From: Petrimonas sulfuriphila
GTDB taxonomy: Bacteria; Bacteroidota; Bacteroidia; Bacteroidales; Dysgonomonadaceae
Length of the DNA stretch: 64,000 bases
NCBI RefSeq assembly: GCF_051201015.1
Contig: NZ_JBPEHI010000019.1
Strand: one strand, 5' to 3'
The translations under genes were made by a program, and so were the position numbers. The notes under the pieces were generated by a model, which searched no databases, was not told the DNA's origin, and saw only the letters and a list, made by a program, of their open reading frames with translations. Of this stretch, positions 1 to 8,829 are shown piece by piece (the first letter of the stretch is position 1; every line of letters starts with the position of its first letter).

Positions 1-109
1 CTTATCATTTATGGTGAACAGATAAAATCCGTTCAGGTTAATAAGTGGTATACTTTTAGATTGAAAAGTGGGGTGGTTTTATATTAATATATACAAAACT
101 CCGGGGAGA

Positions 110-1279
110 TCAGATTATAGTTACGACCTTTTTCAAAAAATCACTCAACCCGCAAACTTCCACATCATTTTTAAATGGATAAGATGCTGATACGGGAGAA
201 ACAATATATGTTTTATCCGGTTTTGTGGTTTCTATAGCTCTCCAAAAGCCTTTGGTCACCTGTGGTGCCGATGAGGCTTTACATTCTACCGCTATCGTTC
301 GGGAACCCCTCTCAATAAGCAAGTCTAACTCATCCCCTGTAGCACTGCGATAAAAAGAAAACTTACAATCTCTCAATGAAGAAATGATGTTTTCAATTAC
401 AAATCCTTCCCAAGATGATCCGAAAACAGGGTTGCCCATTAGTGAATTGAAATCATCCACTTGTAGCAGCCTATGTAATAACCCACTATCTCTCACAAAA
501 ATTTTTGGGGATTTAACCAGACGTTTCTTGATATTCTTTTCAAATGGCGGTAGCGAACGGATAATAAAGGTCTGTTCCATCAGGTCGATATACCGGCGAA
601 TAGTTTGATAGGTTACACCTAGCGATTCTCCCAATTTGGACGAATTAAAAAGTTGCCCTTGATTGTGCGCACACATAGTCAGCAGACGACGAAGTTGCAA
701 TGCGGGAATTTGAAATCCGAGCTGTGGAATATCCCGTTCTACATATGTTCTAAGGAAATTTTCTCTCCAAAGTACACTTCCTTGTTCAGATGATGCGAGA
801 TAGCTATCAGGATATCCTCCACGAAGCCAGAACTTATTCAATTCAAAATCTATGTTTTGCTCAACTTCTTCAATTGTAAAGGGTGTGAGTTCAATAAGCC
901 CGACTCTTCCGGCTAGCGATTCTGACGTTTTCTGTATAAGGTCCTGCGAAGCAGATCCAAGCAAAATGAACCGTCTTGGACGACGGTGACGGTCTATTTC
1001 ACTTCGTAAGACAGAAAAAAGTTCCGGTACTAACTGAATCTCGTCCAAACAAATTGTTACATCCTGATTAGCCTGGAAGAATAACATAGGCTCTCTCAAC
1101 TTGTTCAAGTCATCCAGGTTCTGAAGGTCCAAATATAGATAGGCATTCGAATTTTGATAGAGCATCTTCACCAAGGTGGACTTTCCGCATTGCCTTGGGC
1201 CTAAAATGACAACCGCAGGAAATACGCTTAGATTCTCTTTTACAAATGTTTCTATTTTTCTGTCAATCAGATTTTGCAT
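110..1279 (-). CDS. AAA ATPase with DUF4143 C-terminal domain
   Basis: ATPase of the AAA_14/DUF4143 family, about 389 aa, a usual length. From the chosen start, Walker A is GPRQCGKS at residues 27-34 and Walker B is LDEIQ at about 78-82, followed by a sensor-like FILLGSASQ. The C-terminal part has GDELDLLIE followed by VECK, the spacing of a PD-(D/E)XK-like nuclease core common in DUF4143 proteins. A longer reading frame extends upstream to 1336, but a TAnnTTTG-type promoter box (1306-1313) lies inside that extension, so the ATG at 1279 is preferred. The biological role of this family is poorly known; many members are accessory genes. A shredded second copy lies at 2989-3028. Confidence 0.85.
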   Translation of the reverse strand: MQNLIDRKIETFVKENLSVFPAVVILGPRQCGKSTLVKMLYQNSNAYLYLDLQNLDDLNKLREPMLFFQANQDVTICLDEIQLVPELFSVLRSEIDRHRRPRRFILLGSASQDLIQKTSESLAGRVGLIELTPFTIEEVEQNIDFELNKFWLRGGYPDSYLASSEQGSVLWRENFLRTYVERDIPQLGFQIPALQLRRLLTMCAHNQGQLFNSSKLGESLGVTYQTIRRYIDLMEQTFIIRSLPPFEKNIKKRLVKSPKIFVRDSGLLHRLLQVDDFNSLMGNPVFGSSWEGFVIENIISSLRDCKFSFYRSATGDELDLLIERGSRTIAVECKASSAPQVTKGFWRAIETTKPDKTYIVSPVSASYPFKNDVEVCGLSDFLKKVVTII

Positions 1280-1305
1280 ATCATAAATACAATTTCTATT
1301 TTGCA

Positions 1306-1337
1306 CAAATGTAGTGAATGTATTTAAAACTACCAAA
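1306..1337 (-). promoter_or_regulatory. Predicted Bacteroidota promoter of the DUF4143 ATPase gene
   Basis: Read on the minus strand this is TTTG (1334-1337), a 20-nt spacer, then TACATTTG (1306-1313), matching the Bacteroidota sigma-ABfr consensus TTTG / TAnnTTTG. It places the transcription start near 1300 and decides the ATG at 1279. Confidence 0.55.
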
Positions 1338-1369
1338 AGAGACAGCCGCTTAGTTCCCAGGGAAAGGGA

Positions 1370-1451
1370 AAAAAGAAAACTATTGTAACCGGATAAAGAG
1401 AATTGAAGTCTTATGATTGTAACAAATAAAAATCAAGCAAGATGGTACAAA
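1370..1451. repeat. Upstream region duplicated at 3027-3109 (copy A)
   Basis: About 80 bp ending in the start codon of the decayed small gene is nearly identical to 3027-3109, which leads into the intact small gene. It marks a tandem duplication; after the GGTACAAA at 1444-1451 this copy jumps directly to sequence equivalent to 3343 onward. Confidence 0.85.
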
Positions 1452-1535
1452 GAAATCTCGTTTCGCGCTCTGCCGGAACAGAATGTCAAGCTACGGGGAG
1501 AAGCCAAGGAACCTGAAGAACTGGCCGTAAAGTAA
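1443..1535 (+). pseudogene. Internally deleted copy of the small CNA-domain gene at 3100-3426
   Basis: This stretch joins the first codons of the 3100-3426 gene directly to its last third. In the intact copy GGTACAAA occurs at 3102-3109 and again at 3335-3342; here only one GGTACAAA remains (1444-1451), so 233 bp was lost by recombination between 8-bp direct repeats. As 233 is not a multiple of three, the reading frame shifts and meets TGA after about 24 codons. Downstream sequence up to the ancestral stop is nearly identical to the intact gene, and similarity ends right after it. Confidence 0.85.
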
Positions 1536-1615
1536 AAGCCGTTGGCTTTTATAAAAAAGTAGAATGTCGAGGACAGTCTGGCACGGATATCATTCAAGCC
1601 GACTCATGAAATGAA

Positions 1616-2836
1616 TTATTCGGTTCTTCCAGTATATGCATCAACGCCAGATTTGCTTAATGGTTGAGCGAAGAACTTCTCGGCAGCTTTACTGATTTCG
1701 GCAAGCCATGGCTGTCCTCCTCCGGCGGATTGGACCACCCAGAGCTTAAGCTCTTTCTTGTGCCAATTGACGGAACAGTTAGTACCCCAGGCACCACCAT
1801 GACCAAACCAAGCATCTTCGCTGTCCTGTTCTGGTGCTGACAAGCCGAGGGAATAGCCGCCCAGACCCTTGGGACGGGTGGAAAGAGCGAGAAGATTCTT
1901 CACGGTTTCTTCTTTCAAGATGCGCACGCCATTCTCTCCCAAGCCAAGATTCATCAGCATCTTATAGAACTTCAGCTGGTCATTGGCGGTAGTCCAGAGA
2001 CCCGCACCGGCAGAAGCAAATACATGGGAGTCATTATAAGGCCGTTGCTGCCATGGCATTTCTTCACGCCACTCAGCTGGAGCATTTTCTTTGTTCTCAT
2101 AGAGTTCTATCTTGTTCTTAAGCTGTTTGTCGGTAGGCCAGAACCATGTGGACTTCATTCCCAAGGGATCAAGCACCTCCTGCTTGAGATATACCTCCCA
2201 CTTCATCCCTGTGACGACCTCAACAATAGCTGCACCAATGTCAATTCCCGTATTGGAATAGAGCTCGCGGGTACCGGGCTCGAACATGATGGGCGATGCG
2301 GCAGCGATGGAGGCTGTCTGGCGAAGAGGAGCTCCTCCGGACCATCCGCCACCCCTGACGTCGGAGCGCTTGGCACTAATTTCGAAGGGGAAGCCTCCAG
2401 TATGGTTGAGCACCATACGGATGGTAAGGACGTTCTTGGCCTTACGAAGGGTCTTGACACTGTCATTTGCAGCATCCAACACCCATAATTCCACAAACTC
2501 CGGAAGATACTTTGAAACAGGATCGTCGAGTGAAATACGGCCCTCTTCCACCAGCTTGGCGATTGTCACTCCGCAGAAGCCTTTTGTCTGTGAACATTGC
2601 ATGAATACATTGTCCATCTTTATTGGGCGCTTTTTTGATACGTCGGCATAGCCTATGCAGCAGGTTTCCTGCACGCCGTCCTTGTAGAATACACTAATGG
2701 CACCGGCCAACTGACCACTGTCCACGTAGGGTTGCAGCACTGTTTTTGCATAACTTGTCTTGGAGTCTTTCGGTTCATTCTTGACTGTAGCTGATAAACA
2801 GAACACAGCAATCAGCAAAAAAATCGTTTTCTTCAT
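1616..2836 (-). CDS. Serine beta-lactamase-like hydrolase (class C / esterase fold), secreted
   Basis: A 406-aa member of the beta-lactamase/penicillin-binding-like serine hydrolase family. The N-terminus (MKKTIFLLIAVFCLSA) is a signal peptide, so the enzyme acts in the periplasm or at the surface. The SxxK catalytic motif is SQTK at residues 82-85, YSN at 193-195 is the second motif, and an HGG triad-like motif lies near residue 345. Such proteins include esterases, D-aminopeptidases and AmpC-like enzymes; the substrate cannot be read from sequence. It lies between the two copies of a decayed duplication. A CAAAGATA box at 2927-2934 (TATCTTTG on this strand) is a candidate -7 element. Confidence 0.9.
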   Translation of the reverse strand: MKKTIFLLIAVFCLSATVKNEPKDSKTSYAKTVLQPYVDSGQLAGAISVFYKDGVQETCCIGYADVSKKRPIKMDNVFMQCSQTKGFCGVTIAKLVEEGRISLDDPVSKYLPEFVELWVLDAANDSVKTLRKAKNVLTIRMVLNHTGGFPFEISAKRSDVRGGGWSGGAPLRQTASIAAASPIMFEPGTRELYSNTGIDIGAAIVEVVTGMKWEVYLKQEVLDPLGMKSTWFWPTDKQLKNKIELYENKENAPAEWREEMPWQQRPYNDSHVFASAGAGLWTTANDQLKFYKMLMNLGLGENGVRILKEETVKNLLALSTRPKGLGGYSLGLSAPEQDSEDAWFGHGGAWGTNCSVNWHKKELKLWVVQSAGGGQPWLAEISKAAEKFFAQPLSKSGVDAYTGRTE

Positions 2837-2988
2837 GTTTTTATGATGATAATTGGTTTATTGTGCAGAAGTAATCAATTAAAAGCAAACGCTCATGTTA
2901 TTTTATAGTATATAATCATTGTTTTGCAAAGATACTGTTTTTCCTAAAACTATTTTCTTCTGCCCATTTCTTTTTGATGTAATCAGGG

Positions 2989-3028
2989 ATGGATAAGATG
3001 CTGATGGAGCACTGCGATAAAAAGAAAA
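2989..3028 (-). pseudogene. Vestige of a second DUF4143 ATPase gene copy
   Basis: Two exact blocks from the ATPase gene are fused here: 2989-3005 equals 175-191, and 3008-3028 equals 341-361. They are followed directly by the duplicated intergenic block (3027-3109). The rest of the ATPase gene is missing. Order and orientation are preserved, so this is what remains of a duplicated ATPase gene after at least two deletions. Confidence 0.8.
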
Positions 3029-3109
3029 AAAGAAAAACTATTGTAACCATATAAAGAGAATTGAAGTCTTATGATTGTAACAAATAAAAATCAAGCAAGA
3101 TGGTACAAA
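3027..3109. repeat. Upstream region duplicated at 1370-1451 (copy B)
   Basis: Partner of the repeat at 1370-1451, with small differences near 3045-3052. It carries the leader and start codon of the intact small secreted protein gene. Confidence 0.85.
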
Positions 3110-3426
3110 AAATTCTCTTTTCTATTCTTCTAAGCGGGTTGATCATACCCATGAGCGCCAAGATAAAAGGTACTGTTTCCGATAGTAACAACAATCCCAT
3201 TCAGTACGCCAAAGTGGCTGTCTACTCCCTGCCAGACTCGGTACTGATCAACGAAACCACGACCGATGAGCACGGTGAGTTTGCATTCACAAACCTCCAG
3301 AGCGTAAACAAAATGCTGAAGTTCTCCGTCGACGGGTACAAAGAAATCTCGTTTCGCGCTTTGCCGGAACAGAATGTCAAGCTCCGGGGAGAGGCCAAGG
3401 AACCTGAAGAGCTGGCTGTGAAGTAA
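3100..3426 (+). CDS. Small secreted protein with a carboxypeptidase-regulatory-like (CNA) domain
   Basis: A 108-aa protein with signal peptide (MVQKILFSILLSGLIIPMSA) followed by one beta-sandwich domain of the CarboxypepD_reg/CNA type (IKGTVSDSNNNPIQYAKV, then DEHGEFAF and a YKEISF strand). In Bacteroidota this domain usually forms the N-terminus of outer-membrane beta-barrel receptors; here the protein stops right after it at EELAVK, and a strong hairpin follows. It may be a stand-alone module or the stump of a larger receptor gene. The paralogue at 1443-1535 is deleted out of frame. Function unknown. Confidence 0.7.
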   Translation: MVQKILFSILLSGLIIPMSAKIKGTVSDSNNNPIQYAKVAVYSLPDSVLINETTTDEHGEFAFTNLQSVNKMLKFSVDGYKEISFRALPEQNVKLRGEAKEPEELAVK

Positions 3427-3452
3427 AATCGGCTACTCTTCCCTCCCACTCT

Positions 3453-3496
3453 ATTCCTCAAACTTTATGTTTTACAAAAGTTTGAGGAATTTCTTT
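3453..3496 (+). terminator. Rho-independent terminator after the small CNA-domain gene
   Basis: Perfect 14-bp inverted repeat, 3453-3466 with 3477-3490, 10-nt loop, followed by a T-rich tract. It ends the 3100-3426 transcript. Confidence 0.75.
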
Positions 3497-4662
3497 ATCT
3501 TGTCGGGGCTTGGGGAAGACTGATTTTTTAATTTGCAATAAAAGGAGCTTTTCTGACAAATGTTTCATTTGACATGACATTACTCAACAAGCAAATTACT
3601 TTTATTCAAACATTTATTTATAAAATCTTTTTATATCGAAAGATATTTATTAGCTTGCATTTCAATTCAGCAATTGGAAAGATCCGGAGTTTCTGTACAA
3701 TTTTTTTAAATTCAATTACAAAGATCTTCATCGATCTATCTGGAAGTACATTTCTATAGAAAAACAATAACGTATAATGAGTCATATACGAGAATTCCAT
3801 TATCTAAGAGTTTGAGTACCCGGGTGAATGATGATTATGTCAACTATAAAAATACTTTCCAAAACAAGGATGATAATGTTGCATGAAAGAAACTATTAAC
3901 TTCAGGTTAGTAAGACTGAGTACTGATCAGTTTGGTATACTGAGAGATATGTACGAACCCGATGCGCCGATAGGAGTAAATACACAATTAGCGAAGGGTT
4001 CGCACGTCATCTCAGTGTAATAGTGGTAGGCACGTCCAGAGGAATCCTACATAGCAGGACTGAAGGAACAGACCTGAATCATGTCGTTTTACCGCTGACA
4101 AACGTTGAGGAAATTATAAAAGAAGATGTGATTATAAAATTAGCCGATAAGCTCTGAAGAGTTTGGGAGGGTAAGCCCCGAAATGAATTACTTTAAAGAT
4201 GGAAGACCTGAACAAAGACTTGAATTTATCACAGCAAAAACTTTCGAAACGGGCTTGATACAACTGTACTATAAGAGGGAAAAAACACACTAAAAATGGT
4301 TATCCTTGATAATCAGACAGAAGCATCCAAATATACGGATGCTGTAGCTACTTGAACAAGGGGTACAGTGGGATGAAATGCTGTTGTAATTTTGAAATTT
4401 TACTGTTGCTTCCAGCAGGTGCGCGCTGCTCATGCAGGGTGCACATAAAAAACAAGAATATTTAATTGCAGGTTTACTATTGGGGCCCATTCGATTTCCG
4501 AATGGATGTACTCCTTCGATTAATTTGTTGATAACAACAGGGATTAAAAAATTTTCATTAGTTTTGCAGTGATCAAAAAAATGATGGCGAAGCTTTGAAC
4601 CATTGAAATCTAAAACGATGATGGAGTCGGAAAGTATCATGAATGAAAATTTATCTGCAATA
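3497..4662. other. Gene-poor stretch with decayed coding traces
   Basis: No convincing intact gene. Short in-frame pieces on the plus strand look like former protein: a frame around 4060-4157 ending LADKL-stop, and an ATG frame at 4183-4293 (36 aa, starting MNYFKDGRPEQRLEF). Stops and frame changes separate them, so this is probably one or more degraded accessory genes that I cannot name. Confidence 0.4.
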
Positions 4663-5676
4663 ATGCGTACACGCCTCTTTATATTACTTTTGGCAGTCTC
4701 GAACATGGCAATTTTTGGCCAGCAGTATTCCCCTAAACCCGTAACCGTGGGCGAAGACACATTTTTACCCTATATAAAGGGAAAAGTTATAAACAGAATA
4801 CCAGAAAATGACCTGATTGCTCAAAAAATATTTGCCATTTTACGGCCACTTCCGAGTGTAAATACACCTCAAGGCTACGAGGTGGAAGCATACAGCGACG
4901 GAACCAGTCACATATTGGAGCTACACTTTATGCCCTATCTGCTGGAAGAAGGAGAAACCGTGCGCAAGCCGGGAAGCAATATCAACTTTTATTTCAATGA
5001 CATAGCCTCTATTTTCAGACAACCCTTGCAGTCAGGTATCGGCGAAATTTATACCCTACCCGCAAAAACCGGCGATTTTATGGGCTTTCCCATCTATGAA
5101 CACGAAGGACGTGAAACCACCGCAATTTACAAAGGCAATGAACCATTATTCCTGCCTGTTTCGCAAGAAGAATATCTCAATGCACTGATAAAATACGAAG
5201 AACAGAAAAACAAGGAAAATGGCAGTCCGATTTCTATGGATGATAATTTGAAAGAGATTGAAAAAGCATATCAGGAACTACTGAAAACCGATAAAGCAGC
5301 TGCCGAGGAATTCAGAAAAGATATGGAAAGCTTCCGAAAAGATCTGGTTCAAAATAACACCACAGACGATTTGACATCTTCCTACAAGAAAGAACTAGCC
5401 CACCTGTCGCCTGCCGAAAGAAAAAAGCAAGCATACTACGCCATTCATTCAATGGAAAAGAAGGGTAACTTTTCGGGGCTTGTTTCCGACAACGAGACCG
5501 AAAAAGCTCAACCATTGGTAAAACCGAACGACAAGGCAATATCCAAAAACGCAAACGACAAGATTCGCTTAATCGTTGTAACATGGAAACCCGGTTACGC
5601 ACTTACCGATGACAAGATGCATGAAATCTTCCAGAATCAAACAATTTGGAAACGGATTATGCAAGAAGTAGAATAA
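4663..5676 (+). CDS. Exported protein of unknown function
   Basis: Not recognised. An upstream in-frame ATG exists at 4603, but the ATG at 4663 gives a clean signal peptide (MRTRLFILLLAVSNMAIFGQ), so it is preferred, giving about 337 aa. After the signal come beta-rich segments (YSPKPVTVGEDTFLPYIKG) to about residue 170, then a Lys/Glu-rich helical stretch of about 100 residues with YQELLKTDKAAAEEFRKD, then a short beta C-terminus (IRLIVVTWKPGY). No lipobox and no membrane helix apart from the signal, so it is probably periplasmic. It precedes a tiny membrane protein and rsgA, but nothing ties it to their functions. Confidence 0.65.
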   Translation: MRTRLFILLLAVSNMAIFGQQYSPKPVTVGEDTFLPYIKGKVINRIPENDLIAQKIFAILRPLPSVNTPQGYEVEAYSDGTSHILELHFMPYLLEEGETVRKPGSNINFYFNDIASIFRQPLQSGIGEIYTLPAKTGDFMGFPIYEHEGRETTAIYKGNEPLFLPVSQEEYLNALIKYEEQKNKENGSPISMDDNLKEIEKAYQELLKTDKAAAEEFRKDMESFRKDLVQNNTTDDLTSSYKKELAHLSPAERKKQAYYAIHSMEKKGNFSGLVSDNETEKAQPLVKPNDKAISKNANDKIRLIVVTWKPGYALTDDKMHEIFQNQTIWKRIMQEVE

Positions 5677-5751
5677 ATAAACTCGGCAGAGAAAAAGCGT
5701 TCGGTTGTAAAGTAGATGACGAGCTTGTAAAGAACTTAAAACATTATTTTT

Positions 5752-5901
5752 ATGTCAACATCTAACCTGAAACATTTATTTGAAGTTCTGACTGCCAGAC
5801 CCTTCCTGACAGTACTCATGCTTTTTGTTGCTGCCGTTGGCAGTGTGGGGCATGGAACGGGTGATGAGCTGTGGAAGTTCTTCAGCAGGTTCCTCAAATA
5901 A
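5752..5901 (+). CDS. Small single-span membrane protein (49 aa)
   Basis: Short reading frame starting MSTSNLKHLFEVLTARPF, with a hydrophobic segment (LTVLMLFVAAVGSV, about residues 19-32) and a charged C-terminus ending FFSRFLK. It fits between the exported unknown protein (75 bp upstream) and rsgA (ATG 17 bp downstream), so it may be co-transcribed with rsgA. No family recognised. It could be chance, but the single clear membrane helix, the ATG and the lack of overlap favour a real gene. Confidence 0.5.
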   Translation: MSTSNLKHLFEVLTARPFLTVLMLFVAAVGSVGHGTGDELWKFFSRFLK

Positions 5902-5918
5902 CGTAGATTGATACGGAT

Positions 5919-6986
5919 ATGAAATTAGATGATCTAGGATATAATGATAAGATTGAAAAATCAAGGATTGAGAATAACCTTGAAGACTTTGAAATTGGCA
6001 GGGTAATTTCGGAACATAAAGAAAGATACATAGTTAAAACCGAAAAAGGCGAATTTGAAGCCGAGATTACCGGCAACTTGAGATTTTCAGCAAAAGGTCG
6101 CGAAGATTTTCCAGCAGTAGGCGATTGGGTTGCATTGACAATCTATGATTCAGGCTTTTCTATAATCCATGGAATATTACCACGGTCCTCAATCATTTCG
6201 AGGCAGGCTGTTAGTCAATTCGGAGAGGTACAGATAATTGCGACAAACATTGATTATGCGTTTTTAATTCAAGCGGTTGATCGGGATTTCAATATAAACA
6301 GACTTGAAAGATACCTGACCATTTGTTACTCATCAGACGTTAGCCCCATCATTGTGCTCAGTAAAACTGACCTGATAGATGAGCAAAGAATGAATGGGAT
6401 ACTGAACGATATTAAACTACGTATAAAAAATGTACCGGTTATTGCAATAAGTAACGAGACTCAAAATGGATATGAAGCAATAAAAAAGACGATTGAAAAA
6501 GGGAAGACATATTGTATGCTTGGTTCCTCGGGAGTTGGGAAGTCCACCTTATTGAATAATCTCTCTGGCAGGACCATAATGAGGACAGATACAATTAGCC
6601 AGAGTACAAATAAAGGGCGACACGTTACAAGTCATAGAGAATTGATTATACTTGAAAATGGAGGGATACTGGTTGACAACCCAGGTATGAGAGAAGTAGG
6701 CATTGCAGACACAACAAGCGGATTAGAAATCACATTTGACAAGATTGTCAGTCTTTCTCAAAATTGTAAGTTCAAAGATTGTACACACACCCGCGAGACG
6801 GGCTGCTCCATTCTTGAAGCCGTTGAAAAAGGAGATATAGATAAAAACTCTTATGAAAATTACTTAAAATTGGAAAGAGAGAAAGCGCACTTTGAATTGA
6901 CAGTGGTGGAGAAACGCAAAAAAGATAAAGAATTGGGGAAAATAATAAAGAATTATAAGAAAGGCATGAATAAGAACAAGGACTAA
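5919..6986 (+). CDS. rsgA: Ribosome small-subunit-dependent GTPase A
   Basis: A 355-aa circularly permuted GTPase that helps late 30S maturation. An N-terminal OB-like domain (about residues 25-95) is followed by the permuted G motifs: SKTD (G4, 148-151), GSSGVGKS (G1, 202-209), DNPG (G3, 253-256). A zinc site then follows with C283, C288, H290 and C296. All key residues are present. The lysine-rich tail (KELGKIIKNYKKG) is compatible with RNA binding. It has accessory-looking neighbours upstream and a tRNA downstream, so it could be an extra rsgA copy. Confidence 0.92.
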   Translation: MKLDDLGYNDKIEKSRIENNLEDFEIGRVISEHKERYIVKTEKGEFEAEITGNLRFSAKGREDFPAVGDWVALTIYDSGFSIIHGILPRSSIISRQAVSQFGEVQIIATNIDYAFLIQAVDRDFNINRLERYLTICYSSDVSPIIVLSKTDLIDEQRMNGILNDIKLRIKNVPVIAISNETQNGYEAIKKTIEKGKTYCMLGSSGVGKSTLLNNLSGRTIMRTDTISQSTNKGRHVTSHRELIILENGGILVDNPGMREVGIADTTSGLEITFDKIVSLSQNCKFKDCTHTRETGCSILEAVEKGDIDKNSYENYLKLEREKAHFELTVVEKRKKDKELGKIIKNYKKGMNKNKD

Positions 6987-7058
6987 ACTTGACGATGCAA
7001 ATATCCTCCGCTTAAACCGACATTATGAATCCCGGAGGAGACAAGTAAGGTGATGTAG

Positions 7059-7133
7059 TGAACTGTGTTGGATTCGAACCAACGACCTCTGCCCTGTCAA
7101 GGCAGCGCTCTAAACCAGCTGAGCTAACAATTC
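7059..7133 (-). tRNA. tRNA-Val (anticodon GAC)
   Basis: Cloverleaf on the minus strand: acceptor GAATTGT pairs with ACAGTTC with one G-U pair, anticodon stem CTGCC/GGCAG holds a 7-nt loop TTGACAG with anticodon GAC (7096-7098 on the plus strand), and the T arm is GTTGG-TTCGAAT-CCAAC. The 3' CCA is not encoded. Reads GUC/GUU codons. Confidence 0.9.
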
Positions 7134-7173
7134 GGGTTTGCAAAAATAAAACATTTTCTTCAAATATACAACC

Positions 7174-7794
7174 CTACACCGGCAGATAGACCAACTTCTT
7201 GGTCTCGAAGAAAGGTTCGGGGAAGTAGCTGCTGAGGGAGAACACCTCCGCCTTGTTCTTGAACGGGGACAGCTCGGAGGCCAGATTACCGCCCTTAAGG
7301 CAGATAATCCCGTTGGGGAGTGCATTTCTCTGCTCGGAGGAGATGTTTTTCCGCACGATCTTCTCCAGATCGGGCAACGGCATGACGGCGCGACTCACTA
7401 CAAAGTCGAATTTCCGCTTCTCGTCTTCCATACGCGAATGGATGAAGTCCACGTTTTCCAGGCCGATGGCTTGCGAAACCTCCTGGGCTACCTTTACCTT
7501 CTTCCCGATGCTGTCCAGCAGCAGAAAGCGGACCTCAGGGAAAAACACGGCCAGCGGCACACCGGGAAACCCACCGCCGGTCCCTACGTCGATGACGGAC
7601 GTACCGGGCTGAAAACGGATGAACCGGGCAATGGCAAGCGAATGCAGTACATGGTGGAGGTAAAGATTATCGATATCCTTACGCGAAATGACGTTTATCC
7701 GGGAGTTCCAGTCGGAATACAAATCAAAAAGGGCGTCGAACTGCTCTTTCTGCTTCGCGGAAAGCGAGGGAAAATATGTATCGATGACACTCAC
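7174..7794 (-). CDS. rsmG: 16S rRNA (guanine527-N7)-methyltransferase RsmG
   Basis: A 206-aa Rossmann-fold methyltransferase (GidB family) that methylates G527 of 16S rRNA. SAM motif I is VIDVGTGGGFPG (about residues 66-77), and FDFVVSRAV is the conserved motif near residue 130. Length is normal. Its ATG overlaps the stop of the upstream DUF3298 lipoprotein gene by 4 bp, so the two are translationally coupled. Confidence 0.95.
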   Translation of the reverse strand: MSVIDTYFPSLSAKQKEQFDALFDLYSDWNSRINVISRKDIDNLYLHHVLHSLAIARFIRFQPGTSVIDVGTGGGFPGVPLAVFFPEVRFLLLDSIGKKVKVAQEVSQAIGLENVDFIHSRMEDEKRKFDFVVSRAVMPLPDLEKIVRKNISSEQRNALPNGIICLKGGNLASELSPFKNKAEVFSLSSYFPEPFFETKKLVYLPV

Positions 7795-8702
7795 TTCAGC
7801 CGGGCTAATTTTGAGACAACGGAATTCTCGCGCAACAGGGATCGGACGGCCGTATACGGGATAAAAACCTCGGGTACCTGAAGCTGGTAAGCCGAGTACT
7901 CTCCCTTATTGAACGTGTAAGTTATTCCTTTATCGTTAATGAGAAAATTCTTGTTCGGAACGATCTCGTCAATACCGAAAAAGCCCAGGTCTTCCAGCTC
8001 CTGGACGGACTTTACGCCGTGTGCTTCCAGCAAAGAGCTTTGAAGGATCGGACGCAATGCCAGGTCGTAACCGGCGGAGAAAATGTCGCCTTCGGCCATC
8101 AGCTCGCCGCTCGACAAGTCGAGCACGTAGTTTCTAACGGTTTCGTACGACATGCGGCCACCCTTGTTATTTACCTGTCTCACCTGAAACGAGATAATGC
8201 CAAACTGGTTGTACACGATGGAATCGGAAAGGTTCTCGTAATAGGAGTAAAACACCTCGGGGAGATAATCGAGCTCTTCATCGGTGACGTACAGGCCTTC
8301 TGCAGTGTCGCCGGCATGCTCGTCGTGCAAGGGTTTGTTGACCTTATAGATCTCCGCATCATTGCGGTAGTTCGCGATATAATTCCGGGCGTACCTGTCA
8401 ACGGCTTCCTGAACGGACAAGCTGTCGTAGCTGGGGCCGATCACCGTCCTTAGAAAAACACGTCTGGCTGCCCGGGCGTCGAAATTCGAAATTCTTTCCG
8501 GATAAACAAAGGTCAGTTTCAGGTTACACGAGGGATTTTCCGGATTATCATCCAGAAAGTATTTCTTTTCTATGTTTATCGTATCAAACTCTATCCCGTT
8601 GTCTGCCTTGAACAAACTTCTCTTGTCCTGGTTGCAGGAGGAGAAGAGTGAAGATAGCAGAACCGCCACAAGGAATGAAAACACGAATACTTTTCGTCTC
8701 AT
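7791..8702 (-). CDS. DUF3298-type lipoprotein
   Basis: A 303-aa lipoprotein: signal peptide with lipobox LFSSC, acylated Cys23. It has the DUF4163/DUF3298 layout seen in RsiV-like and peptidoglycan-associated proteins, with a C-terminal segment containing FLINDKGITYTFNKGEYSAY. Many relatives are cell-envelope proteins of uncertain role; RsiV itself binds lysozyme, but no anti-sigma part is present here. It is first in a two-gene unit with rsmG (4-bp overlap). A candidate -7 box (TATATTTG) lies at 8722-8729 on this strand. Confidence 0.85.
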   Translation of the reverse strand: MRRKVFVFSFLVAVLLSSLFSSCNQDKRSLFKADNGIEFDTINIEKKYFLDDNPENPSCNLKLTFVYPERISNFDARAARRVFLRTVIGPSYDSLSVQEAVDRYARNYIANYRNDAEIYKVNKPLHDEHAGDTAEGLYVTDEELDYLPEVFYSYYENLSDSIVYNQFGIISFQVRQVNNKGGRMSYETVRNYVLDLSSGELMAEGDIFSAGYDLALRPILQSSLLEAHGVKSVQELEDLGFFGIDEIVPNKNFLINDKGITYTFNKGEYSAYQLQVPEVFIPYTAVRSLLRENSVVSKLARLK

Positions 8703-8768
8703 CTGTTAAAAAATATGTATGCAAATATACACATTTTATTTTTCACACCTGCCCTGAAACGGTTAAAA

Positions 8769-8802
8769 TAAAAGGGAACAACCTTTTTTTGATTGTTCCC
8801 CT
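8769..8802 (-). terminator. Terminator of the cytochrome bd operon
   Basis: On the minus strand a GGGAACAA...TTGTTCCC stem (8774-8781 with 8793-8800) is followed by TTTTATTT. It lies just past the cydB stop. Confidence 0.7.
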
Positions 8803-8829
8803 TCTTAAATGACACCGGACACAGAATTT

